Positions 1 through 12,137 of a DNA stretch of 64,000 nt are shown here, piece by piece. The stretch comes from Paraspadella gotoi. Taxonomy: Eukaryota > Chaetognatha. The first letter of the stretch is position 1; every line of letters starts with the position of its first letter. The translations under genes were made by a program, and so were the position numbers. Below the pieces are notes generated by a model. It ran no database searches and was not told the origin of the DNA. It saw nothing but the letters and a program-made list of their open reading frames with translations. The stretch lies in assembly GCA_051294375.1 (NCBI GenBank), contig CM119270.1, forward strand, positions 2,656,059 through 2,720,058, written 5' to 3'.

Positions 1-1343
1 GACGCGAATGTTTTGTTTAGTATTGTTTTCTAGTTAAAACGTCAATAATAATTAAATTATGGCAAAGACGTAAGAAATTAAGCGTAAAAAAGAATCTATT
101 AACAAAATAATAATAAGTGCCTTTTAGCACATTGTTTCAAAAAAATATTTTAAACCGCGACCGCCCCCCCACCCCCCTAACAAAATCAAAAAAAGCAACC
201 ACAACAACAACAACAACACAGAGCGACGCAACAAAGGTCGTTTAAAAGCGAAGGTTTATATCCCCGTCGCGTCCTTGCAGCGCTATACGCAGCGCCGTAA
301 GCAGCGCCGAACGCAACGCTATACGCAGCGCCGTAAGCGAAGCCAAAACGAAAACAAAAGAGAAACGATAACAAAAGGAGAGAAAACAAAAAGACATCGA
401 CCTTGATCGAATTCCCCTTCGAGTAACAACTCTATTTCGTTATACATACCTTATGATAATATTTAACAAGTTTTTTGCGCAAAAAAACATTTTTTTATGT
501 ACATATATATATATATTGACTCTTGCAAAGACGAAATTACAAGGTTTTCGGAGCAGTTAGAAAAATAATGTTTAATTAATACAATTTAAATGCCACTAAT
601 TTTTCTCCTCATTTCGTTGGATTAACTTGAAAACATTCATTTCTCGCGGCCAAGATAAAAACTTTTATGTCAATGCAATATAATTATAAATTCCTTTCAG
701 GTTTAAACAATAAAGTTGAGTCACCGAACTGACTTTGACGGCCGAAGACTTCGCCACATTTTTAACGCGTTTCTTAGCAACGAAAACGAAAAAAAAAGGA
801 GCAAGGAAAACAAGACCGAGAGAGAGAGACAACTAAACGCGAGAAAAAAGTGAAAAAAAAAAAGAAGAAAAAGAAAACGATTAAATTTTCCTCCCGCGGT
901 TGATCGACGCATTTAAAAAGTCATTCGAGCGAATTTTGACGTAACTCTCTACGACGACGGGGGGGCGTTGGCGTTGGCGTCGGCGTCGGTTGCGGCGCTG
1001 CTGGCACCGCTGCTGGCACCGCGGGCTGATTTCGTCGTCCTCGTTTGGCTCGACTATAATCAGCCTTGGAATTTACGGGGCATCATCAGCCCCTTAGCCC
1101 GTCAGCCCCTCAGCCCGTCAGCCCGTCAGCCCCTCAGCACGACAGCCCCGTGCCTCGCGGGCTCCTTCGCTTAACTCGCTCCCCCCCCGAACCCCACCAT
1201 CTCCCGCGGGCCACTTTGCTCTCTCTCCCCGTTCTCGCCCCTAAATACTGCCCCCTCGGGGTTTTATCCTCAGCCCCGCGGGGCGGCGAGAAAACAATGG
1301 GGTGACTATTAAAAAAAAAAGGAACGAGGAAATACGACGACGA

Positions 1344-1368
1344 NNNNNNNNNNNNNNNNNNNNNNNNN
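1344..1368. other. assembly gap, 25 N
   Basis: Exactly 25 N. The other 25-N gap (11888) lies beside the error-rich copy A of the tandem duplication, so this size may mark a gap that was bridged or over-filled with long reads; that is inference. The sequence to the right starts with a GA-rich tract. Confidence 0.95.
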
Positions 1369-1390
1369 GAGAGATGAGAGAGAGATGAGT

Positions 1391-1421
<31 letters not shown>

Positions 1422-1431
1422 AGGAGAGAGA
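1369..1431. repeat. (GA)n microsatellite beside the gap
   Basis: An interrupted GA dinucleotide tract starts directly after the N-run. It probably explains why the assembly broke here. Confidence 0.85.
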
Positions 1432-1561
1432 TGAATGACTCATTCACGAACAATTAGCGTTTCGTGAGCGGAGACCTTGCCCCTTCCTCTTACCAACAAC
1501 GCAGCTCGACCGCCTGCACAAAAGTCCCGTATTATCGACGGGCACCAGGCCTCGCACCAAA

Positions 1562-1712
1562 CGCCACCTCACAAAGGTACTTTACGCACAAACTTGCTCT
1601 CTATATTCGCCACCTCACAAAAGTCTTTACCAACCTGCTTTCGCCACCACGCCAAACCTCACAAAGGTCTTTACACAACCTTTGGCCACCACGCCACCAT
1701 CACAAAAGGTTT
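1562..1712. repeat. degenerate CACCTCACAAAGG tandem motif
   Basis: A motif close to CACCTCACAAAGG recurs about every 40 bases (near 1563, 1611, 1655 and 1690), with TTTACC/TTTACAC spacers. The copies differ by small indels. It is a degenerate minisatellite or noisy read sequence; any coding here looks accidental. Confidence 0.5.
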
Positions 1713-3654
1713 TAACGCGGACAACTTTGCCACCGAACTATTATGTCGGCGAGAATACAGCGAATGAACATTAAGATGCAGAAGGTACTTTGTGACCGGG
1801 CATCAACGAGTTTCCTTTGCGACGCTCGATTGTCATCCTATAGCTGTCGCAGACGCTCATACAATACTAGTCTCTTCTACTAAGCCGCTGCCCGCTTGCA
1901 CCAATCGCCACCTCAATGTAGAGAGTCTTTAATGGATCTGAGGAGACGTCAAACCCTACGTAGGATCAAAGCCCCTGCTTCACCCATGCAGGGCCTGAAG
2001 TCCAGACGATCGTCCTGGCTGCCAGATGGAGTTTCCAAATCGGATTTCACATCAATGGAACTCTCACGTCACATCTCGTGTCGCCTCATTCACAAATTTT
2101 CACAACTCATTCACTCTCTCGGCTCAATATCACTTGTCATTTGTCTATCTTAAAGAACAAACCACCCAGATCTCCGCGCACCCCCACAACCTCACCTGGA
2201 CAGAGCCACGTCCCATCCTTTTTAATCCCCAAACCACTTCAGCAACATTCAATATACTCTATTTTGACTGAACTAATCTATAATCTAATCTTTAACATCG
2301 CACAAACTACCACTCACAAGTCTCACCAAAACCTTTTACATCGTTCCACATCACAACTTATCCACCACGATCCACCTCTCCTCCTCCCGCTCTCCGATCT
2401 CTCAGTGCTCTCTCGAGTCATCTCTCGTCTCTCTTCTCTTCTTCTCGCTCTCTCTAGTCTCGTCTCGCTCGATCGCACGCTGTCGAAACGACGCGAGGAT
2501 CGAAAGACTGAAAATTCGATACGATCCTTATTCCCCGGATGTGATAGACTCGTAATGGACGATGATGCGAATTAAGCGACTGAACTCGGATATTCATTAG
2601 TTTAGCTTGTCTGTTATATTGATGCGACGTGTTGGTCACGTGGCCATTGTCACGTGGGTCCATTTACTAGTTAATTTCTTTGATGACGTATTTGTGAGTT
2701 GTCTTTTCTTTTATACATGTGTCGGTAATTCTTTTGTATTATACACTGACAGAAGAGAGACGTATATCGCCAACGGTAATGTTTTATTGAGGCAAAAGTC
2801 CCCTGGCCCGACAATATATTAGAAAAAGAAGGTAATAGTAGACTCGAAGACCGCGGAGACTGACTAAGGAACGGATCCTCGGGAGAGAGGAGGGGCTAGA
2901 GGAGGATGAGGATCGAGTATGACAAATAGAAGTTATCTAATGAAATTCGGACAGACCAATTAAAATCACTCATGTCTAGCGATGAACAAGTTATCTTTCC
3001 CCGACTTAGGACCTAGCTGTGTTTGGGTTATGTCCTCGCAATTCCTCTTACTAAGTATTATCTTAGCAGGACCCGCATTCTTTTTGTATCTCTAGTTTAG
3101 GTAAACTGCCTTTTCATTTTAACAGAAACTTAAAAGTCTCGAATTTCTCTCATTTCAACAACGGTCAGAGATAAAGATTCGAGCCGGTGCAAATCACGAT
3201 TCTGCCCCGCTCTTAACCTCTCTCTCTTCCTCTCCCTCTTTTCCTCCCTCTTTATCTTCTTCCTCTTCCCCTCTACTCCCCGTTCCTCTTTCTCCTCTCC
3301 CATCTTGTTCCTCCCATTGGTATTTCTTCCTCTTCCCCCTCCCTCTCTAATCACCGCGTTAAATAGAGACAAAAAACAAACAAAAAAAAAACACACCACA
3401 TATTCTTTCGCTCAAAGATTTCCGCTAGTTTTTCTCGGTCGCCGCAACCTCAATCCACCGAATTATCAAAGTCGTAATCGTCGTTTATTGTCTTGTTCAT
3501 ACGTCTGTTTTTTCCAAATTCATTCTCTCATGTCATTATCAGAATCTCATCTTGGTTTTCGTACAGTCGTTTTTGAGTTAAGTTTAATCTTAGTTCTGAT
3601 CATGATCATTTCGTTCATATAACTTTAAGTTTAAGTTTATTCTTTTTATTTTTA

Positions 3655-3767
3655 TATCAATTCTTTTTTTCTTTTTCTTTTATTCTTTCTTTCTTTTCAA
3701 TTCTTTTCTCTTCTTTCTTTGTTTTTTCTTTACTATCTTCCTTTCCTATCTTTCTTGTCTTTCTTGT

Positions 3768-3799
<32 letters not shown>

Positions 3800-3850
3800 T
3801 CCTTCTTTCTTTATCTTTCCTTTTCTTTCTTCTTTCTATTTTTTCTTTCT
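3655..3850. repeat. TTTC-rich polypyrimidine tract
   Basis: Almost 200 bases of T and C with TTTC as the dominant unit, purest at about 3763-3803. Read on the minus strand it gives a Lys/Glu/Arg-only frame that should not be annotated as a protein. Confidence 0.85.
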
Positions 3851-5756
3851 TAGTTGCTAAAGTTAGCTTTATGTTCTTTGTCTCGCTTTCATTCTCTTTC
3901 ACCTTATTCTGATTCCCGCTCTTCAGTTCTCCCTCTCCCTCTCTCTCTCTCATTCTCTCCATCATCCTCTTCGACGTCTGACTCCATCCCGTCCTCTCTC
4001 TCTCTCCGTGGCGTTCTTCGCGACGTATCGCTCTCTCTCTCTCTCTCTCTCGTCTCTCCTTTTCATTTTTCACTCCTTTGTCTTCCAATACTTTTTTTTT
4101 TTCGGTCAAAAAGCTCCCGCGTCTGATGGCCGGATTTTTTTTTTTTTCATTCGATCATTCATGATCCATAATCTGTTTTCAAGGGTTTTCGCTCGCCTTC
4201 TTCCGCCTCCCCTCCCCGATTTTATTAACACAAAATAAAATAAATCAATAAACAAAAACGATAATTTAACTCTTTAAATGGGTACTAAGTGGCATAAACA
4301 TTGATATTGTAGTTCTTGACGGGAACATTGTCGCTTTCCGGTTATAATTTTCAACCCATTTGGCATTCAGGTTACTGCTTTAAAAATAAATCCACCAACT
4401 TCTTCCGTGAATCGTGAAATCTACGCGAAGAAAAAAAATGAACTGTGAAGGATTTACATTTCGTCTTTACTGATGATGAAGGCGGAAGCGGAAGAAGCAG
4501 ATACAACAGCGCGTCCTCTTGGCTATTGGGAGATGATGCGCATCGAATGAGCAGAGAGAAAACCAACATGAACAGGTTTGGGCGGAATTTCATGTAGATG
4601 AAATTTAAATATGATTTAAATGGCTTTAATGATCACTCACATGCCACCGAGTAGATGCTTAATTTAATTAATATATATTAAATATGGCCAAAAAAAATAT
4701 TTTTTTTGTGTTCTTTATGCCACTTCATAGTGAAAATAAGTATTTAATTAATATTTTAATATTTTTATCAAAATTGTACAACGCCCAATGTGAAAAATTA
4801 ATCGTTATTTAAATATTGGTAGTTATGGCCCCCAATTTCCCTCTTACAAGATAATATATTGCGATGAAGCTAAAAAACTCTAGCGAGGTTTTATGAGAAC
4901 TTTAACAGACAGATTTTCATTGACTACAGTCTTAACACTTTGTATCTTAATTGTAACCCCGTAATTTAACTATTTCGTCGTTAATTTGTCGTAAAACTTT
5001 CACGATCACGTTCGTTGTCGATTGTATGCGATTGCTGGCCCAATGAACGGCAATTTATGATCGCCAAGTGGAATCAAGAATCAAGGTAATAGTTATTTCC
5101 TTTTTATATTTATTTCTTTTTATCTTCACATTATTACATCACTTATCGCCGCGCCTTATCCACATATATTTATGCTTGACATGATATTTGAAGCTTTGGC
5201 TTTTTCTTTAATACTTTATATTTTCCTGAAAGAGCCAAAGGTTTCAAATCGGTTTTCCTGCTCGTTTGCAAGTTCTATATATAGTTTTTATATACTACAT
5301 ATCCTCCGCAATAGAATTAGACCATATATCTATATATCGCCCCGATCATACATTGAGACCTCAGTATGAGAGTTTAAAATTTACAAAATGCCCAATTATT
5401 ACTTTAAATCAAATTGAGTTTAATTTAACGAGAAACCTCGACTTCTTTTCCTCGTGGCTTCAGTCTCAATGATCGGCGTCAAAGATAAACAAATATAACT
5501 GACAAATAGTTTTATGAATTTTTAACTTTACAATAAAAAAGTAAAAACAGATATCAAAAAGAAACTAAAAAAAAAACACCTATCAAGAACGTCACACAGG
5601 AAAACGAGTAGTTTAGTTTGCTAAAAAAATAAAATAAAACATTAACAAAGTTAACGATATAAAACTTTAAGAAAATAATTGTTTCAAATAATAATATCAA
5701 TAACGAATTAACATCGGGTCCAAAAAAAAATCCGGATAAATACATATTTCGTCGGG

Positions 5757-5828
5757 CGACTTGTCTCTCTCCCTCTCTCTCTCTCTCTCTCCCGGCGACG
5801 GCGTCTCTGTCTCTCTCTCTCTCTCTAT
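5757..5828. repeat. (CT)n tract upstream of first coding exon
   Basis: Two CT dinucleotide blocks are separated by CGGCGACGGCGT, about 90-160 bases upstream of the proposed ATG at 5918. The tract could be in the 5' UTR or promoter of that gene, or be the pyrimidine tract of a 5' intron. Confidence 0.7.
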
Positions 5829-5917
5829 CAAAAGGTCTCAAAGTGTTGAGCGGCGGCGACGTGGTTCTCTCTCGGCCTCTCATTCTCATTCTCTGGCTTC
5901 TCTCCGGTCAACAAGGG

Positions 5918-8900
5918 ATGACGATGACGCCGCAGTTCTTCGCCGACGACGGAAGCTGCTGCGGAAGCTTTGAGGACTTCGAGATGGCCGTCGAGTGCGA
6001 CTCGTTGGCGGACTTTTGCGCGGGAAAGGGGGCTGGGAAAGGCGGCGGAGGAGGGGNNNNNNNNNNNNNNNNNNNNNNNNNNNNNNNNNNNNNNNNNNNN
6101 NNNNNNNNNNNNNNNNNNNNNNNNNNNNNNNNNNNNNNNNNNNNNNNNNNNNNNNNNNNNNNNNNNNNNNNNNNNNNNNNNNNNNNNNNNNNNNNNNNNN
6201 NNNNNNNNNNNNNNNNNNNNNNNNNNNNNNNNNNNNNNNNNNNNNNNNNNNNNNNNNNNNNNNNNNNNNNNNNNNNNNNNNNNNNNNNNNNNNNNNNNNN
6301 NNNNNNNNNNNNNNNNNNNNNNNNNNNNNNNNNNNNNNNNNNNNNNNNNNNNNNNNNNNNNNNNNNNNNNNNNAGTCTCGTTCGCCGACGAATCCATGCA
6401 ACTCAAAGGTGAGGTTGAGCGAGGCTTTAAGATTCAAATTTGTGTGTGGCTTTAAGATCCAGATTTCTGTGAAGTTACTTAAAAAGAAATTAGAAGGCGT
6501 ATTTAAAGGTACCCCACAAAATAGAAAAACTTAAAAACGTTAAAGACAAAAATTTTAAATGAGACCATGAAATGATTCAGTAATAGAATTTATGACTAGT
6601 CAATGTCAACACGACAATATGCCAATGAGATTGATGAACTCAATCTCATTTTCGGTCGAATCAAAAGTTAATCTCTTATAAATTTGACTCCTCAGAAGCG
6701 GCGCAAGGAATGCTTCGTACTCTGGAGACAATCAAAGACAACCAAGAGCAATCGATTCAGGAAGACAAACAGAGATATATCAAAGACAACAGTGTACAAT
6801 CGATCAAAGACAACAGTGGACAATCGATCACAGACAACAAAGACAATAATCTGCAATCAAAGGCGAAAAAGGAAGCAAAGAATGAAGGAAGGAAGGAAGA
6901 AGACAGATTAAGGAAGGAAGAAGGAAAGGAAGGGAAAACAAAGGGCGGACGGCAACAGGAAGAGCTAGGGAAGATCGCAGAAAATAAGGAAGAAATAAAA
7001 AAGGAAGAAAAAAAAGAGGAAGTCCCGGTTTACAAATATGGAACGAATAAGGAAGATCTCGTTAAAAAGGAAATGAAAAATAAAGAGTCCAAAAAAGACA
7101 AACTTCTTCAGCCCGAAAGAGATCAGCCTGTCCATCCCAATTTTCAATCAAACAAAGAACAAATCGATCGAATGATGGAGAAATCCTCAATCATCGACTC
7201 CAGCAAATATGCTACTCCAGAGAAGATTGTCTCTAGCGGAGCAGGAAAAGCTCCTGTGGAGGGAATGAAAGCTCCAGACGAACCGATCGTCCATGAACCT
7301 TCGATCAAGGACGAACGGATGGAGGAGCTACAAAGACAACGGCAACGGCAGCCTCAGCAGCAACAACAGCAACAACAGCAACAACAGCAACAACAGCAAC
7401 AGCTGAAAGCGAAAGACTCGAAAAACGTCGAACTCGTCACTAATTTCTACAAATTCAAAAACGGCTGCGTCGAAGGAGCTGAAGCAGCACCACCTCTCCA
7501 ACACCTCGCCGACCAAATCCCGTCGACGTCAGAAGAGTCGATCAACGAACCGCGACCCCCGACGCCGACAACTCCTTCAACTCCTTCGACGACGCCGACC
7601 ACACCCTCGAATCTCTCGATCTCTTTGTCGACGCCTCCGTCGCCCGGAGGATCGAATCGAAAGCCTCGAGCGGCGATGAAGGCGACGAAGGTTCGACGAG
7701 AGACTTCGATGATCGGCGAAGTCGTTGAGGGATGTCTGAAGGATGCGGAGATTGTGGAGAGTTTGAAGGATCTGAAGCAAGGGTCTTCCGAGTCGAGCGA
7801 CGAGAGTTTCGACGAAAAATGCGGCCAGATTATGTCGTGGAACAACTCGACCCCTGCCCGTGCCGCCGAGGCTAAAGATCGAGAGGTCAGGGCCGTGGAG
7901 ACCACGACCGTAGAGGCACGCACTTCCGAGGTCAAAGGGTCATCGTCTCGACCCGTTTCGGTCGCGGGGATTAAATCGGAGGCAGCCAGAGCGGTCGAGG
8001 CGACAACGATTGAAGCTAGAGCCGAAAAGCCTCGTGCCGTCTCGGCCGTTTCACCCGCCCGGGTCGCCGCCCCTCGATCCATTGAGGCCGCGGCGGTGGA
8101 GGTTCGAACGGCGACGGAATTCGTCCGCGAGCGTCAACCGGCGCCGTTTGAAGTCCAACGCGTCGTCAACGCAGAAGCCGTGAACGAGGATCACCGTCAC
8201 GCCGTCATGATAGAGTTGGAGCGAGAGATTCGGTTCCAAGATGGCGCCGAATGTGGGCGTGGCGATGGAGGTGTGCGTGCCCGAGTCTTGGACGACTTGG
8301 CGGAGGCGGNNNNNNNNNNNNNNNNNNNNNNNNNNNNNNNNNNNNNNNNNNNNNNNNNNNNNNNNNNNNNNNNNNNNNNNNNNNNNNNNNNNNNNNNNNN
8401 NNNNNNNNNNNNNNNNNNNNNNNNNNNNNNNNNNNNNNNNNNNNNNNNNNNNNNNNNNNNNNNNNNNNNNNNNNNNNNNNNNNNNNNNNNNNNNNNNNNN
8501 NNNNNNNNNNNNNNNNNNNNNNNNNNNNNNNNNNNNNNNNNNNNNNNNNNNNNNNNNNNNNNNNNNNNNNNNNNNNNNNNNNNNNNNNNNNNNNNNNNNN
8601 NNNNNNNNNNNNNNNNNNNNNNNNNNNNNNNNNNNNNNNNNNNNNNNNNNNNNNNNNNNNNNNNNNNNNNNNNNNNNNNNNNNNNNNNNNNNNNNNNNNN
8701 NNNNNNNNNNNNNNNNNNNNNNNNNNNNNNNNNNNNNNNNNNNNNNNNNNNNNNNNNNNNNNNNNNNNNNNNNNNNNNNNNNNNNNNNNNNNNNNNNNNN
8801 NNNNNNNNNNNNNNNNNNNNNNNNNNNNNNNNNNNNNNNNNNNNNNNNNNNNNNNNNNNNNNNNNNNNNNNNNNNNNNNNNNNNNNNNNNNNNNNNNNNN

Positions 8901-9134
8901 NNNNNNNNNNNNNNNNNNNNNNNNTCTCACAGCTTCCTTCACAACTTGACAGATTATACGATTTCGCGGAGGCCCTCTTCGTGGAGGACGAGTTGGAGGT
9001 CGTCCAAGGAGTCGCTGACTTCTCGACGGAGCAGCGCGCCAAGTTGCTCGTCGACGGATGCGCGGAAGAAGTCGTCGTTGAAGGACCAGCGATTGTGAAG
9101 ATGGGAGAGGGAGAGGGGAAGGGGTTCGAGGGTG

Positions 9135-9224
<90 letters not shown>

Positions 9225-11139
9225 GAAAAGAAAAGAAAGAAAGAAACCCCCTTTCCACTCTTCCAGCCGTCCGCGCCACCGTCTCCCACCTTCAAGCCAC
9301 GCCCATTCACGTTTCCGGTCCAACCTTCGTCAAGATGCGTCCGGGCGCGAGTCCGTCCAAGGAACGCGCCTTTCGTCTCGACGACCTCGCCGGAGGCGTG
9401 GCGGTGCTGGACGCGGAATGGCTCGTCCGCTGGGACTTGAGGGAAGGCGTGTACTCGGCGGAGGCGGCGGAGGCGTCAGAGTTGGCGGACGAAGCCGACG
9501 AGTGCGTCGAGATTTACGATTCGGATTTTTACGAAGATTTCGAGGTTGGATTTGGGACGTTTTATTTATTTGTGTTTGTTTGTTTGTTTTTGTTGTTGTT
9601 CTTAGTTGATTGGGATTATTGATAGTTTTATGTTGTGGTTTGTTGTCCTCGTTTGTTTTCTGGTCTTTGTTTTGTATTTGTTTTTGATTGCCGTATTTAT
9701 TTATGTCCCAAAAGGTTATTGTTAAGTTAGAGCGGGGCATATATGAATATTTGAATAATGTAAATATTTTTTTTAAAAAATAATTTATTTAAATTTATTT
9801 AAAAAAAAAAAACTCTCTTAAAAACCGAAATCCATAATCTCGAATCTCTATTCTCCAGGGTGTGCCGGAATTGGAGCCAACCTCCGCGGAACGCGTCTTC
9901 GGCGACGAAGCGCACCTGGTGACGATCGAAGGCCCGGAGCTCGTGGACAGCGACGTCCTCGACTTTTCGGTGGAAACCTTCGCCGCCGTCGACTCAGTCT
10001 TCAGACTCGATCTCAGCAGATACGACCTTCAGGTGACGAGGAGTTTGGGGGAGTTGTAGCGACGCAAATGACGAAGACGACGACAAAGACGACGACAAAC
10101 CGACGCCGGTGACCTTACCATTCACCACTGGTGAATCTCACCACTCAACCATGCAATATTTGAAAAAGTCGACGGACATATTGAGAAAATATTGACAGAC
10201 AGACAGACCGTGCGGCTGGTTGTAAATTATAAAACTTTTTTCGTGAAGATTTTAAAAATGTGGAACTTGTGGCGATAAAAGGACAGAAGCTTAAAGAAAT
10301 GCTGAAAGATTTAAGCCGGCCGCTGGAAAGTTAATGTTGATACGATCCCCCGACACTAAAGCTAAATTGTCGAATGAAAAATAAATCTTGTGGCAGTCTC
10401 GAACGTGCAACCTTTTCTACTGACGTTAAACTGATGATCGTTCTCTCTCTCTCTCGATCTCTCTCTCTCTCTATCTCTCTCCTCTCTCTCTCTCTCCAGG
10501 TCCACGAACGCCCTCTCCCGGAAATCCTCGTCGCTCCAGAGGCTCCACCTTCTCCGCCGTCGTCTTCGTTGGAGGATGTGGACGAAGGAATCGGGGAGGA
10601 AGATCGAGAGCGACTCTCGGAACTGACGGGGGCGTCGATGTTGGCCACATTGAAGGAGGCGGAGAGGTGCATGGGATGTTGTTTGTGGAAAAGATGTGTT
10701 TGGTGGGAAAGTTGGAAGAATTTTGTTGTTATAGATTCTATTAAGTTTTTAATTATTTATACTATAAGGCAACAAGGTTAATTTTAGATTCAGCTTTGTT
10801 TTCTAAATTTCAAAATTTAGCTATTCGCCATTTCTTCCTTCAAGCCATCTTCTCTCAAGCCCCAACTCTCTCGTCCACAGGGAAGACTCTAGCGACGAAG
10901 GCCCCATCGATTTGGAGGCCTTGAAGGCGGAGATCATCGCCAAGGCCAAGAAGCCCAGTCGAGGGAAGCCCACTGGGCTCAAGCCGGGCAAGAAACCCAA
11001 GAAGATGGTCGGTCCGTCGGGCAAACCGGAGAATACCGACAAAACGTGAGTGTCGGGTTTAGGACGGGAAAAGATGTCCTTTTGAAATGAAATTAATTAG
11101 TATTTATTGTTTTAATTTTACAGGAATTATTTCAGTTGA
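5918..11139 (+). CDS. large low-complexity acidic protein, unrecognised family (gapped)
   Basis: Proposed exons: 5918 into the 6057 gap and out to 6408; 6696-8309 into the second gap and out (8925) to 9131; 9267-9544; 9859-10032; 10500-10666; 10881-11045; 11124-11139 (stop TGA). All visible junctions have AG acceptors and GT donors, and all phases agree, which is the main evidence that the gene is real. The ATG at 5918 starts MTMTPQFF; an in-frame start further upstream cannot be excluded. The 6696 exon encodes repeats around SIKDNS, a Lys/Glu stretch, a glutamine run, Pro/Thr/Ser-rich segments and Ala/Glu/Val repeats. Later exons are acidic, with an EGP motif recurring (VVVEGPAIV, VTIEGPELV, HVSGPTFV) that suggests diverged internal repeats. 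The C-terminus is basic (Lys/Gly/Pro) and ends TNYFS. I do not recognise a domain. A scaffold or cytoskeletal role would be a guess. Confidence 0.72.
6057..6373. other. assembly gap inside gene, 317 N
   Basis: The N-run starts after a Gly-codon-rich GC stretch, and coding sequence resumes on the right with VSFADES followed by a good donor (CAAAG|GTGAGG). It probably hides coding sequence and possibly an intron. Confidence 0.95.
6559..6652. repeat. 94-bp interspersed repeat, copy 1
   Basis: This intronic segment matches the reverse complement of 57573-57664, 51 kb away in a creatine kinase intron. One end is an 11-bp inverted repeat (AATGAGATTGA/TCAATCTCATT) around a 5-base loop. It is probably a small non-autonomous transposable element or its terminal part. 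Confidence 0.75.
7351..7401 (+). repeat. CAG/CAA poly-glutamine tract in coding exon
   Basis: Mixed CAA and CAG codons give about 16 consecutive Gln residues after a QPQ start, inside the large exon of the unrecognised gene. The mixed codons suggest a tract more stable than pure CAG. Confidence 0.9.
8310..8924. other. assembly gap inside gene, 615 N
   Basis: 615 N is divisible by three, and the frames on both sides agree, but this may be chance because one or more introns could lie inside. The flanks encode RVLDDLAEA on the left and LPSQLDRLYDF on the right. Confidence 0.95.
9131..9246. repeat. (GAAA)n microsatellite filling a short intron
   Basis: The 135-bp intron between 9131 and 9267 consists almost entirely of GAAA units running from its GTGAGA donor to a CTCTTCCAG acceptor. 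Because the unit contains no stop codon, the intron is an open frame for poly-Lys/Glu/Arg on + and poly-Leu/Ser/Phe on -. Those frames are artefacts. Confidence 0.9.
10441..10498 (+). repeat. (CT)n tract serving as polypyrimidine tract
   Basis: An almost pure CT tract runs directly into the acceptor CTCCAG at 10499, so the microsatellite is the splice polypyrimidine tract of this intron. Confidence 0.8.
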
Positions 11140-11887
11140 CGTCGGAATCCCTTCCCCTTCTTTTTATATTTGTTATTTTACTAACAAAAATTGTATTAAA
11201 ATGTGTTTGATACGTTAATACGTTGCTTATAAAAAAAAATAATAAAATTTTCTCGATTTTTTTTTTAAACTGGAACGGTGAAAGGACAAACTATTGCTAC
11301 AAATTACTCAGTTGAGCTAAAATTGAGTAAAAATCGTTTTTAGAAAAGCTCGCTAGATTGTAAGCGGAAGTAGCTTCTTAGAATAAAAACGAAAAATGCG
11401 TAAGAAAAAGAATAGAGAATTAAATTTATCTCGGGTGAAAAAGTGAAAGAAATTTGGCGGAAAAATAAAATGATGAAACAAGGATTCAAGTTTTTGTGGA
11501 GTTTGAAGAATGACGGGGAGGAATGTTCGGCAGCGTCGACGGTAAGGTTACGAGGATCCTCACCCTTTTTTAAGATATTAGCGTCGAACATTAGTTAATG
11601 TTAACAAATGAGTTCTATAGCCATTAGCTCTTGACCCAAACGTTTCAAATTCGACTTCAGGCCCTGGGGAATCTTGAAAATATTTGGTACGGTTGTAGTG
11701 ACCTCGCAAGCTTGCTTCAATTCCCCGATCAAGCTCCTATTCTTATTATAAATGTGAAAATAAAAGTAACCGAGGTCTGTCTCGATCGAGCGCCCTTGAT
11801 GGCCCCGTTTCGCATCCCTACCTGGGCCGCCATTTTGAAAAAATCACTTCGGCGAATATTAAGTTTTATTCGAAAAGCTTTGGATAA
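11140..11887. other. 3' UTR and intergenic DNA after the unrecognised gene
   Basis: An AATAAA at 11241-11246, 102 bases after the stop codon, is a plausible polyadenylation signal. After that I see no gene. Sequence near the gap (11640-11887) has broken frames and may be long-read derived. Confidence 0.55.
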
Positions 11888-11912
11888 NNNNNNNNNNNNN
11901 NNNNNNNNNNNN
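11888..11912. other. assembly gap, 25 N, left of duplicated copy A
   Basis: Exactly 25 N. The sequence to its right runs into copy A of the tandem duplication, whose quality is poor. This fits a gap extended with uncorrected long reads. Confidence 0.95.
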
Positions 11913-12137
11913 GATAAAAACTGCCAATTACTTGCTGAGGAAAACACGTTCCCTAGAATGATTGATCATTACTTGTTAAGAATGATATCATTTAACCCTA
12001 CCGGCTTCTTTTTATCATCCTTTACCGCCTGCTCTGCCCTCCTCCATCGCCTCCACCCTCCCGAGATCCACCGACCCAGATCTTCCCAGCACCAACCTAC
12101 TCTGCCCTTCATTCCATGGAAGCCGTGGTTCACTCTC

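Larger units (their letters stand above)
1..5757. other. AT-rich intergenic region, no gene supported
   Basis: I see no conserved protein segment, no chain of exons with matching phases and no RNA gene here. Open frames are short or are by-products of simple sequence: poly-Ser/Leu from CT tracts and Lys/Glu/Arg from GA tracts. The stretch holds T- and A-runs, one 25-N gap, a degenerate repeat near 1.6 kb and a long TTTC tract near 3.7 kb. It may contain regulatory DNA or UTR of the downstream gene, but nothing shows this directly. Confidence 0.6.

Noticed and set aside
9132-9323. Poly-Lys/Glu and poly-Leu/Ser/Phe frames over the GAAA tract
   Set aside because: The tract is an intron with good borders; both frames are repeat artefacts.
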